Shown piece after piece: positions 17,527 to 25,570 of a DNA stretch of 64,000 nucleotides. The stretch is from Amycolatopsis thermophila (lineage in GTDB: Bacteria > Actinomycetota > Actinomycetes > Mycobacteriales > Pseudonocardiaceae): contig NZ_JAUSUT010000001.1 in the NCBI RefSeq assembly GCF_030814215.1, forward strand, positions 6,882,001 through 6,946,000, written 5' to 3'. The notes below the pieces were generated by a model that saw nothing but the letters and a program-made list of their open reading frames with translations, ran no database searches and was not told the origin of the DNA. Position 1 is the first letter of the stretch. Each line of letters starts with the position of its first letter. The position numbers were made by a program, and so were the translations under genes.

Positions 17527-18138
17527 TCAGCGTTCCGGGGCGGGGATGCGGACAAGCAGGAAGTCGACCAGAGCGCGCACGTAGTCGTCGGCGTTCTCCC
17601 GCAGCTGTGCGCGGGCAGCGGCGGGCGTGGTCTGGACGTGGTTCACGACAGCGCCGGACAGCGTGTCCAGCAACAGCGTGACCGACGTGTCCTCGGGCAG
17701 CTCGCCCCGCTCGATGGCACGCCGGACGATGGCACGGGCGGCGAGGATCTGCGACTCCCGGATCCCCGCCCAGTGCCCGGCCACACCGGGAATGCTGTCC
17801 GCCTCCAGGGAGATCCGCAGCGCGGCCCGCCGCGAGTCGCCCAAGTAGTTCCGCATGAGCTGCGAGGCGAGCTGGATCAGCTCGTCGCGCACCGTGCTGG
17901 CCCGCACCTCGGTGACCGCGCTGACGTGCCGCCGGAGCGCTTCCAGCAACAGCTCCTGTTTGGTCTGCCACCGCAGGTAGATCGACGCCTTGCCGACGCC
18001 CGCGCGCTTGGCCACCGCCTCCACGCTGAACCCGGCCCACCCCTGCTCCCCGAAGAGCGCGATCGCGGCATCGGCGATCTTCCGGTCGACTTCGGGGTCG
18101 CGGGGGCGGCCCGCGGCTGAAGTCTCGATCTCGGTCAT
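17527..18138 (-). CDS. TetR-family regulator
   Basis: A 203-residue TetR repressor beginning MTEIETSAAGRPRDPEV, with HTH FSVEAVAKRAGVGKASIYLR. The ATG at 18138 has GGAAGAAGG upstream. A longer frame starting at 18273 would overlap the divergent acyl-CoA dehydrogenase and the operator, so it was not chosen. It is a paralogue of the TetR at 13334-13948, and its promoter carries the same paired TGAACG elements. It is convergent with the thiolase/hydratase fusion (9 bp apart) and divergent from the dehydrogenase operon, its likely target. Confidence 0.9.
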   Translation of the reverse strand: MTEIETSAAGRPRDPEVDRKIADAAIALFGEQGWAGFSVEAVAKRAGVGKASIYLRWQTKQELLLEALRRHVSAVTEVRASTVRDELIQLASQLMRNYLGDSRRAALRISLEADSIPGVAGHWAGIRESQILAARAIVRRAIERGELPEDTSVTLLLDTLSGAVVNHVQTTPAAARAQLRENADDYVRALVDFLLVRIPAPER

Positions 18139-18168
18139 CGCTGTGCCTTCTTCCTGCCGAGCCCTTTG

Positions 18169-18224
18169 CTGAACGGCTCCCGTCAGTATAGAGTCGAACC
18201 CAGTTACAGACGAGTACCGTTCAG
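18169..18224. promoter_or_regulatory. Probable TetR operator, perfect 8-bp inverted repeat
   Basis: CTGAACGG (18169-18176) and CCGTTCAG (18217-18224) are perfect inverted arms 40 bp apart in the divergent region between TetR and the acyl-CoA dehydrogenase. Reading inward from either arm gives TGAACGG, a 5-6 bp spacer, then CGTC and GTA. GTATAG between the arms may be a -10 element. Confidence 0.72.
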
Positions 18225-18236
18225 GAATGAGGGGAC

Positions 18237-20303
18237 ATGGCGTCGAACGAGGAAGTGACCGCCTTCGCCGCATCAGTGGCGGGCGTGGCCGGCGAACAGT
18301 GGGGGAACGCGACCGCGGCCCCTTCGGGTGATCTGGAGAAGTTGTGGCGGACAGCGGCCGCGCAGGGGTGGTTCGACCTTGCTGCGGCCGACGCGTTGGA
18401 CGCCGCTCTCGCCGCCGTCCGTCAACTGGGCCGGGTGGCGTGTCCCCTGCCCGTCATCGACGGCTTCGCCGCCGCCCGGCTCCTGCCCAGTCTCGACTTC
18501 GGTGACGTGCGGGTCCTGGTCTCGATCGGCACCGAGGGAGATCTCGTCGAGCACGCGGAGGCCGCCACCGCCGCCACGCACGTGCTGCTCGTGCCCGCCG
18601 AGGGTGGCACCGCGTACCTGCGGGAGATCGCCGGAGTGGAACCGCGTCCCGGGCTCGCTGTGCCGGCGTGGTGCCAGGTCCGGCTCGGTGCCACCACGAC
18701 GAGCGTGGACATCGATTCCGCTCGTGCGGATGAAGCGGTGGTGCTGATGCGGCTCGGGCTCGCCGCGCGGGCGATCGGCGCCGCGGAGCGGGCGCACGAG
18801 ATGGCGGTCGAGCACGCCAAGACCCGGCACCAGTTCGGCCGTCCGATCGGCTCGTTCGGCGCGGTCCAGCAGCGTACGGCGTCCTGCCAGATCGACGTCA
18901 GCGCCGGGAACCTGTTGATCGAGCAGGCCCAGGAGCAGTGGGCAGCGCGGACCGCGGACTGGACCTCGTGGGCCGAGATCGCGGTCGAGCACGTCCGCGA
19001 AGCCGCGCCCCGCGTGCAACTCGGTGCGCAGCACACCCTCGCCGCCATCGGGTACTTCGAGGAACACGAAGCGCCGTGGTTGTTCCGGCGCGTGCACGCC
19101 GACGTCACGCGGCTGCGGTCCTTCCCGCGCGCGGCGGGCGAGTTCGCCGACGTGCTGGTCGAGACGGACACGTCACTGCCGCCGTTCCGCGCGGGTGACG
19201 TCGGCGAAGCCTTCCGCACCGAGGTGCGGGCACTGTTCGCCGAACACGCCGAAAAGTCCTCCCGCAGCAACATGGACGTCGACCACGAACTGGTGCGCGC
19301 GGTGGCGGACCGCGGCTGGTTCGGGTTCGCCTGGCCGGCGGAATACGGCGGCCGCGACGCGACACTGGCCGAGCAGGTCGTGCTCAACGAGGAAGCCGCC
19401 TACTCCGGCGCACCCGTCACCAGGGCCCTGAGCGCGGTGATGCTACTCGGCAACTCGATCCTCAAACACGGCAGCCCCGAGCAGAAGGACCGTTTCCTGC
19501 CGCTGATCCGTCGCGGTGAACTCGCGTTCTGCCTCGGCTACAGCGAACCCGAAGCCGGGTCGGACCTCGCGTCGCTCAAGACCCGCGCCGTGCGTGACGG
19601 CGACGGCTGGGTCATCAACGGGCAGAAGCTGTGGACCACCGGCGGCCACACGGCCGACTGGGTGTGGCTGGCGGTCCGGACCGACCCGGACGCGAAGCCC
19701 CGGCACGCCGGTATCACCGTGTTCCTGGTTCCCATGGACACCCCCGGTATCACCGTGCAGCAGCACCGCGCGCTGTCCGGCGAGATCTCCTGCACCGTCT
19801 TCTACGACGACGTCCGGGTGCCCGACTCGGCACGAGTCGGCGAGGTCAACGGCGGCTGGAAGGTCATCACCGACGCACTGGCGGGCGAACGCATCACGAT
19901 GGGCAACATCGCCGCAGCACTGCACCGCCAACTCGACGACCTCCTCGCGGAAATCCGCGCCGACGTGGACGGCACGGTCGGTCCGCGCGGCTCCGGCCGC
20001 CGCGCCCTGCTGGGGCGGGTCGCGGTCGCGATCCAGGCCACCCGCGCCCTCGTCTCGGCCGCGATCGACGCGACCGGCCAGGGCCGGGGCGCCCGGCTGG
20101 AAGCACCGATGGCCGGGGTGCTCGGCGGCGAGACCGCGGAGGCGTTCGGCGAAGCCGCGCTGGAAATCCTCGGCCCGGACGCCGCACTGGCTTCCGCCCC
20201 GTTCGAATACGGCCTGCGGCTGTCGGTCATGTACGTCGTCGGCGGCGGAACCAACGACATCCAGCGCGGCCTGATCGCCCGCGGCCTCGGCCTGCCCCGC
20301 TGA
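18237..20303 (+). CDS. Double-length acyl-CoA dehydrogenase (FadE34-like layout)
   Basis: A 688-residue protein made of two acyl-CoA dehydrogenase-like halves (about 1-310 and 325-688). The C-terminal half has the FAD/substrate motif GYSEPEAGSDLASLKTRA, WTTGGHTADWVWLAV and the terminal GGGTNDIQRGLIARGLGLP. The N-terminal half is degenerate and lacks the SEPxAGSD motif. This parallels FadE34 (ChsE3) and other fused actinobacterial dehydrogenases that mimic an alpha2beta2 enzyme with half the active sites. It should introduce an alpha,beta double bond into a bulky acyl-CoA. ATG 18237 follows GAGGGG. It heads an operon with the acyl-CoA synthetase and the monooxygenase-like gene. Confidence 0.88.
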   Translation: MASNEEVTAFAASVAGVAGEQWGNATAAPSGDLEKLWRTAAAQGWFDLAAADALDAALAAVRQLGRVACPLPVIDGFAAARLLPSLDFGDVRVLVSIGTEGDLVEHAEAATAATHVLLVPAEGGTAYLREIAGVEPRPGLAVPAWCQVRLGATTTSVDIDSARADEAVVLMRLGLAARAIGAAERAHEMAVEHAKTRHQFGRPIGSFGAVQQRTASCQIDVSAGNLLIEQAQEQWAARTADWTSWAEIAVEHVREAAPRVQLGAQHTLAAIGYFEEHEAPWLFRRVHADVTRLRSFPRAAGEFADVLVETDTSLPPFRAGDVGEAFRTEVRALFAEHAEKSSRSNMDVDHELVRAVADRGWFGFAWPAEYGGRDATLAEQVVLNEEAAYSGAPVTRALSAVMLLGNSILKHGSPEQKDRFLPLIRRGELAFCLGYSEPEAGSDLASLKTRAVRDGDGWVINGQKLWTTGGHTADWVWLAVRTDPDAKPRHAGITVFLVPMDTPGITVQQHRALSGEISCTVFYDDVRVPDSARVGEVNGGWKVITDALAGERITMGNIAAALHRQLDDLLAEIRADVDGTVGPRGSGRRALLGRVAVAIQATRALVSAAIDATGQGRGARLEAPMAGVLGGETAEAFGEAALEILGPDAALASAPFEYGLRLSVMYVVGGGTNDIQRGLIARGLGLPR

Positions 20304-20332
20304 GCTGGTCCATCCACAAAGGAGTGTGCAAG

Positions 20333-22453
20333 ATGACCCTCGCGATCACCCCGGAGCGGCTCGCTTCACTGTTCCGGCCGCGTTCGGTCGCCCTCGTCGG
20401 AGCCTCGAACAAGTCGAGCTTCTCCCGCAGCGCCTACAACAACCTGGTGGAGTTCGGCTTCGCCGACCGCACGTTCCTGGTCAACCGGCGCGGCGCCGAG
20501 ACCCACGGGCGGCCGACGGTCACATCGTGCACGCGGATCGGGGAGCCGGTCGACGTCGCGTTCATGATGGTGCCCCAGGCGGGCACGCTGGACGCCCTCA
20601 CCGACGCGGCCGAAGCCGGGATCCGCAACGCCGTGATCCTGTCCTCGGGGTACGGAGAAGCCGGTGAGGCCGGCCGGGCCGCGCAGGCCGAGCTCGTCGC
20701 GCACGCCGAGTCCCTGGACGTGGTGCTGCTCGGACCGAACCACCTCGGCTTCGCGAACTTCGTCGACCAGGTGCCGGTGACGCCGATCAACGGCCTCCCG
20801 CACCGGGCTGGTTCGGTGGCTCTGCTCTCCCAGAGCGGCGCCAGCTCGCAGGCCATGCTCAGTTTCGCGGGGATCTGCGGCGCGGACCTCTCGTCGATGG
20901 TCACCCTCGGGAACGAGGCCATGATCACCGCGGGGCACGTGCTGGACTACCTCGTCGACGACGAGCACACCCGCGCGATCGCGATCTTCCTGGAGACCAT
21001 CCGCGACCCGGAGGTCTTCCGCTCCGCGGCCCGGCGCGCCGCCGCCGCGGGCAAGCCGGTCGTGGTGCTCAAAGCGGGCAGCAGCGAGCTGGCCGCACGC
21101 ACCGCGGCGGCCCACACCGGAGCGCTCGTCGGCGACGACCGGACCATCGACGCGGTCTTCCGCGACCTCGGAGTCATCCGGGTGGACTCCATCGAGGACA
21201 TGCTGATCACCGCGGGCACCGCCGCGCAGCTCGGGCGGCTGGCGCGTCCCGGCATCGGCGTGGTGTCGATCTCCGGCGGGGCCTGCGACATCCTCGCCGA
21301 CCGCGCCGAGGACCTGGGCGCCGAACTGCCGGCGTTCGCCGAGAGCACCGAGCAGGCGCTCGCGGAGATCATGCCCCCGTACGGCACCATACACAATCCA
21401 CTTGACGTCACCGGCGCCGCGATCATCGACCCGACCATCTTCACCCGCGCGATCGAAGCGGTCTCCGCCGATCCGGGCGTCGGTGTGGTCGCCGTCGTCA
21501 ACGCTCTGCCCTGGCAGTCGGACGGCCGACCGTACACCGGCCAGGTCTTCGCCGACGCCATCGGCGACGGGATCGGCCGCGCGCAGAGCCCCGTGGTCTA
21601 CGTCAACCAGGTGCTCGAGCCGATCACCGCCTACACCAGGGAGGTCATGGCGCACGCGAGGGTGCCGCACGCCGTGCCCGGGCTGCGGCAGGCCGTCGTG
21701 GCGCTGCGGAACCTCGCCTGGTGGTCGGAGACCACGCGCGACGCCGCCACCCCGCACGAGCCGCGTGCGCTTCCGGTGCCGGACTCGTCCGCCCGCCGCG
21801 GCACGTGGTCCGAATCCGCTGCCCGCGGGCTGCTGGCGGACGCGGGAATCCCGGTCGTGCCGGCGGAGCTGGTGACCTCGGCCCAGCAGGCGGTACGGGC
21901 CGCCGCCGGGTTCGGCGGCCCGGTCGCGCTGAAGATCGTCTCCCCCGGGATCCTGCACAAGAGCGACATCGGCGGAGTCCGGCTCGGTCTGGCCGGCGAC
22001 GAGGCCGTCGCCGCGGCCTACGAAGAAGTCGCCGCGGCCGGCGCGAAGGTACCGGGCGCCACCATCGAAGGCGTGCTCGTCTCCCCGATGCGGGCCGGCG
22101 GCACCGAACTGCTGGCCGGTGTCGTCCGGGATCCGCAGTGGGGACCGGTGCTCGCGGTGGCGCTCGGCGGCATCTTCGTCGAGGTCCTCGGCGACTCGGC
22201 CCTCTCACCGCTGCCCGTCACTCCAGCCAGGGCCCGGCAGCTGCTCGAGGGACTACGGGGTGCAGCGCTGCTGAGGGGTGCGCGCGGCGGCGAGCCCGCG
22301 GACCTCGACGCCCTCGCCGACGTCATCGCCCGGGTCGGCGACCTGGCGCTCGCGCTGGGTGACGACCTCGAATCCCTCGAAATCAACCCGCTGCGGGTTG
22401 CCGGAAACACCGTCGAAGCCCTCGACGCTGTCGTCACGTGGAGGAACACATGA
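20333..22453 (+). CDS. NDP-forming acyl-CoA synthetase
   Basis: A 706-residue acetate--CoA ligase (ADP-forming) family enzyme with fused alpha and beta parts. RSVALVGASNKS (about 22-33) is the CoA-binding start, AAAHTGALVGDD (about 260-271) holds the phospho-His, and LKIVSPGILHKSDIGGVRLG (about 535-554) belongs to the ATP-grasp domain. The family makes acyl-CoA from acid, CoA and ATP, reversibly. ATG 20333 has AGGAG eight bases upstream. It lies 29 bp after the dehydrogenase and overlaps the next gene by four bases (ATGA). Probably it activates the acid that the dehydrogenase then oxidises. Confidence 0.92.
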   Translation: MTLAITPERLASLFRPRSVALVGASNKSSFSRSAYNNLVEFGFADRTFLVNRRGAETHGRPTVTSCTRIGEPVDVAFMMVPQAGTLDALTDAAEAGIRNAVILSSGYGEAGEAGRAAQAELVAHAESLDVVLLGPNHLGFANFVDQVPVTPINGLPHRAGSVALLSQSGASSQAMLSFAGICGADLSSMVTLGNEAMITAGHVLDYLVDDEHTRAIAIFLETIRDPEVFRSAARRAAAAGKPVVVLKAGSSELAARTAAAHTGALVGDDRTIDAVFRDLGVIRVDSIEDMLITAGTAAQLGRLARPGIGVVSISGGACDILADRAEDLGAELPAFAESTEQALAEIMPPYGTIHNPLDVTGAAIIDPTIFTRAIEAVSADPGVGVVAVVNALPWQSDGRPYTGQVFADAIGDGIGRAQSPVVYVNQVLEPITAYTREVMAHARVPHAVPGLRQAVVALRNLAWWSETTRDAATPHEPRALPVPDSSARRGTWSESAARGLLADAGIPVVPAELVTSAQQAVRAAAGFGGPVALKIVSPGILHKSDIGGVRLGLAGDEAVAAAYEEVAAAGAKVPGATIEGVLVSPMRAGGTELLAGVVRDPQWGPVLAVALGGIFVEVLGDSALSPLPVTPARARQLLEGLRGAALLRGARGGEPADLDALADVIARVGDLALALGDDLESLEINPLRVAGNTVEALDAVVTWRNT

Positions 22454-23577
22454 TCAAGACCGCACTCACCGACCTGCTCGGGGTCGACCACCCGCTCGTC
22501 GGGTTCAACCGCTCCCCCGGGGTCGTGGCCGCGGTGACCAACGCCGGCGGGTTCGGTGTCCTGGCCGCCAGCGCGTACACCCCCGAAGAGCTGGACGCCC
22601 AGTTGACCTGGATCGAGCAGCAGGTGGAGGGCAAACCCTACGGCGTCGACCTCCTCGTCCCCGAGAAGTTCGCCACCGGTGACCCGGACAACCTGATCGC
22701 CAGCCTGCGTGCCCAGATCCCGGCCGAGCACATCGCGTTCGTCGACGGCCTGCTCGCGGAGTACGGCATCCCGGCGACCACACCGCGGGCCGGCCACGAC
22801 GAGGTCTCCGCCTCGATCAACCCCGACGGCGCCCAGGCCCTGCTCGACGTCGCCTTCTCCCACCGCATCTCCCTGGTCGCCAACGCACTCGGCACTCCCC
22901 CACCGCACCTCGTCGACCGCGCGCACCAGGCCGGTGTCGTCGTCGCCTCACTGGTGGGACAACGCAAACACGCCGTCCGTCAGCTCGATTCAGGGGTGGA
23001 CGTCCTGATCGCGCAGGGCACGGAAGCCGGCGGGCACACCGGCACGATCGCCACCATGGTGCTCACCCCGGAGATCGTCGACCTGGCCGGGGACAAACCC
23101 GTCCTCGCCGCCGGTGGGATCGCCTCCGGCAGGCAGCTGGCCGCGGCACTGGCCCTCGGCGCCTCCGGCGCGTGGTGCGGTTCGGTGTGGCTGTCCAGCC
23201 ACGAGGACATCACACCGTTGCCCGTCAAGGAAAAGTTCCTCGCCGCCACCAGCTCCGACACCCTCCGCTCGCCCACCCGCACCGGCAAACCGGCCCGCCA
23301 GCTCCGCAGCGCCTGGCACGACGCGTGGGAGAAGCCGGACAGCCCGAAGCCCCTGCCCATGCCGCTGCAACCCATGCTCGTCAACGAAGCCTGGGAACGC
23401 ATCGACGCCGCGGCCGAGCAGGGCCACGAGGGCGCGAAGAAGCTCGAATCCTTCTTCATCGGCCAGGTCGTCGGCTCCTTCGCCGCCCTCCGCCCGGCCG
23501 CCGACATCGCCCGGCAACTGGTCGCCGACTGCGAGAACCGGCTGGCCGAGCTGGCGGCAAGCACGACGAACGGCTGA
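22450..23577 (+). CDS. Nitronate monooxygenase-like flavoprotein (2-nitropropane dioxygenase fold)
   Basis: A 375-residue FMN-binding TIM-barrel protein. NAGGFGVLAASAYTPEEL near the N-terminus and AQGTEAGGHTGTIATMVL (about 190-207) are characteristic of the nitronate monooxygenase/enoyl-reductase-II family, which also includes enzymes acting on CoA esters. In an acyl-CoA operon, an enoyl-CoA-related or detoxifying role is possible; nitronate is not implied. ATG 22450 overlaps the synthetase stop and has GGAGG five bases upstream. It is the last gene of this operon, followed by a strong hairpin at 23681. Confidence 0.85.
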   Translation: MIKTALTDLLGVDHPLVGFNRSPGVVAAVTNAGGFGVLAASAYTPEELDAQLTWIEQQVEGKPYGVDLLVPEKFATGDPDNLIASLRAQIPAEHIAFVDGLLAEYGIPATTPRAGHDEVSASINPDGAQALLDVAFSHRISLVANALGTPPPHLVDRAHQAGVVVASLVGQRKHAVRQLDSGVDVLIAQGTEAGGHTGTIATMVLTPEIVDLAGDKPVLAAGGIASGRQLAAALALGASGAWCGSVWLSSHEDITPLPVKEKFLAATSSDTLRSPTRTGKPARQLRSAWHDAWEKPDSPKPLPMPLQPMLVNEAWERIDAAAEQGHEGAKKLESFFIGQVVGSFAALRPAADIARQLVADCENRLAELAASTTNG

Positions 23578-23680
23578 CCGGATGAGGCGGGGCAGGCGGC
23601 TGGGGCGAACCCCGCGTCACACGTTCCTGGCACGCCACCAGGCAGCCCCGTCAGGCGATCGCCGGCGCGGTCGGCGTCCG

Positions 23681-23721
23681 CCGGGCTTGCCCCCGCGAGT
23701 TCCTCGCCGGGGCAAGCCCGG
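23681..23721. terminator. Strong hairpin downstream of the acyl-CoA dehydrogenase operon
   Basis: CCGGGCTTGCCCC (23681-23693) pairs perfectly with GGGGCAAGCCCGG (23709-23721). The loop contains a further GCGAG/CTCGC pairing, so nearly the whole 41 bases fold back with one mismatch. There is no U-tract, as is common in actinobacteria. It lies about 100 bp after the monooxygenase-like gene. Confidence 0.65.
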
Positions 23722-24441
23722 CTGCTCGACGCGCTGGGACGACGCCCTCGCCGGCCTGCCAGGAACTCCGGAACGTCGATCGCACAACCGGCGCTCCTGA
23801 CAGCCCGGGCTCCGTGTCGCCGCCGTTCCCAGCGCCTACCGCGACACGGCCCGTGGGTCAGGCCAGCGGAACGAGCCGACGCGCTGCGCCATGCGGCGCA
23901 AGCGGTCTTGCTCGACGATCCGCGCGAGGGCCGGGACCTATTGCTCCAGTCGGCGGTCCGGGACCGAGAGCTCGGTCTTCGCTTCGGATCCCCTTCTCAC
24001 GGCGGCGACCGGCCCGAAAGCCTTCGTCTTCGAGGCCGGCGCGCTCCTGCACGAGGAAGGACGTTCCTCTTCAACGCAACGGCGTCGCCCGGGCGGCCCC
24101 GGTGGGAGCGACCGCCCGGCTGCTCGAACTCCGGTGGGAGCGTGGCGTGCGACTCACCGAGCCGGCACATGGCGGTGGGCCGCGCGGGATGACCTTCGTA
24201 CCACGATCGCCGAGCCAACCGCCGCGCACGGCCGGGCAGTGCGGACAGCGCGACAGGCCGGGCGTCGAACCGGCTTCCGCGGCAGCTCGACGAACCGGAG
24301 CGGTCCCTGCCGGATGGCTTCGGGGACGGAGTCAGCCGCTACGGGACCGAAGGCGTCAACACCATCCCGATGGGGAAGACCACCACATGCCAGGCCGCCG
24401 GCGGGCACGCCGGCTACGCCCGCCCCGACCCCTCCCGACCG
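23722..24441. other. Gene-poor stretch with degenerate coding traces
   Basis: About 720 bp without a recognisable intact gene. Two plus-strand patches translate into protein-like sequence that cannot be joined in one frame: one near 23865-24000 (ADALRHAAQAVLLDDP) and one near 24290-24400 (PDGFGDGVSRYGTEGVNTIP). CCGGTGGGAGCG occurs twice around 24095-24155. Codon use in the patches is less GC-biased at third positions than in the neighbours. It is probably decayed coding DNA; I could not identify the parent family. Confidence 0.4.
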
Positions 24442-25548
24442 CTACAGCTCCAGCAGACCCCGCAGGTTCCGCCCGCCGTGCATGTCGGCGAATCCGGCGT
24501 TGACCTCAGAAAGGGGGTAGCGGGTGGTGATCAGCTCGTCGAGCCGCAGCTGACCCCGGCGGTACATCTCGATGATGCGCGGGAAGTCCGCGACCGGGTT
24601 GGCTGCACCGTAGACGTGCCCGCGGAGTTCCTTGTTGCTCATCGCGAAGTCGAACAGCGAGAACGTCATCGCCGTCTCCGTGACGGGCGTGATCGACGTG
24701 ACGACCACCCGGCCGCCCTTCGAGATGATCCCGACCAGCGGGCCGAGGTGCTCGCCGTGCGCCACGCCGACGCACAGGATCGCCTTGTCCGCCATGACAC
24801 CGCGGGTGAGGTCGGCGACCAGTGCCGTCGCCTCCTCCATGTCCGCGGCAACGTGGGTCGCGCCGAACTCCAGGGCCCAGTTCCGCTTCCGTTCGACCGG
24901 GTCCACCGCGACAATCGTCGACGCGCCGGCGATCCGGGCACCTTGGACCGCGTTGATTCCGATGCCGCCCACACCCTGCACCACCACGACGTCGCCGGGG
25001 AGCACGTCCGCGACCCGGATCGCGCCGAGTACGCCCGTGGTCACGCCGCACCCGATGAGCGCAGCGACGTCCAGCGGGACGTCGTCGTCGATCCGCACCG
25101 CCTGCAGCTCACTCACCACCGCGTGGGACGCGAACGTGCCGAGCTGGCACAGTGCGGAGAGAGTCTGTCCCCCCAGGCGCCTCGCGGGAACCTGCTCGTC
25201 CGCCGCCGGGGCCACCGCCCGGCGCCCGAGGTCGCACAGGTTCGCGCGCCCGGAGATGCACCAGCGGCAGTTGCCACAGGCCGGGATGGCGGAGAGCACG
25301 ACGTGGTCACCGGGGCGTACCCGGGACACCCCCTCCCCCACCTCGAGCACGACGCCGGCGCCCTCGTGGCCGCCGACCTGCGGCAGGGGCATCGGGATGT
25401 CACCGGTGACGCCGTGGTCGTCGGAGTGGCAGATGCCCGAAGCCTTGAGCTGGACCAGCACCTCCCCGGGGCCGGGCTCGCCGAGTTCGATCTCCTCGAC
25501 CTTCCACGGGCTGTTCCGCTCCCACAGCACCGCTGCCGGAACCTTCAT
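24442..25548 (-). CDS. Zinc-dependent alcohol dehydrogenase (class III / NDMA-dependent type)
   Basis: A 368-residue medium-chain alcohol dehydrogenase. Catalytic zinc ligands are in GICHSDDHG (about residue 38) and GGHEGAGVV (about 62). The structural zinc site is CGNCRWCISGRANLC (about 90-104). The Rossmann motif GVGGIGINAVQGA follows. The nearest relatives by pattern are the actinobacterial NDMA-dependent/mycothiol-linked enzymes with tightly held cofactor. It should oxidise an alcohol to an aldehyde, which the aldehyde dehydrogenases nearby could use. ATG 25548 has AGGAG eight bases upstream; longer frames overlap the upstream lipoprotein gene. It probably forms an operon with that gene (22 bp gap). 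Confidence 0.88.
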   Translation of the reverse strand: MKVPAAVLWERNSPWKVEEIELGEPGPGEVLVQLKASGICHSDDHGVTGDIPMPLPQVGGHEGAGVVLEVGEGVSRVRPGDHVVLSAIPACGNCRWCISGRANLCDLGRRAVAPAADEQVPARRLGGQTLSALCQLGTFASHAVVSELQAVRIDDDVPLDVAALIGCGVTTGVLGAIRVADVLPGDVVVVQGVGGIGINAVQGARIAGASTIVAVDPVERKRNWALEFGATHVAADMEEATALVADLTRGVMADKAILCVGVAHGEHLGPLVGIISKGGRVVVTSITPVTETAMTFSLFDFAMSNKELRGHVYGAANPVADFPRIIEMYRRGQLRLDELITTRYPLSEVNAGFADMHGGRNLRGLLEL

Positions 25549-25570
25549 CGCACGTCTCCTTCGGTTGTTG

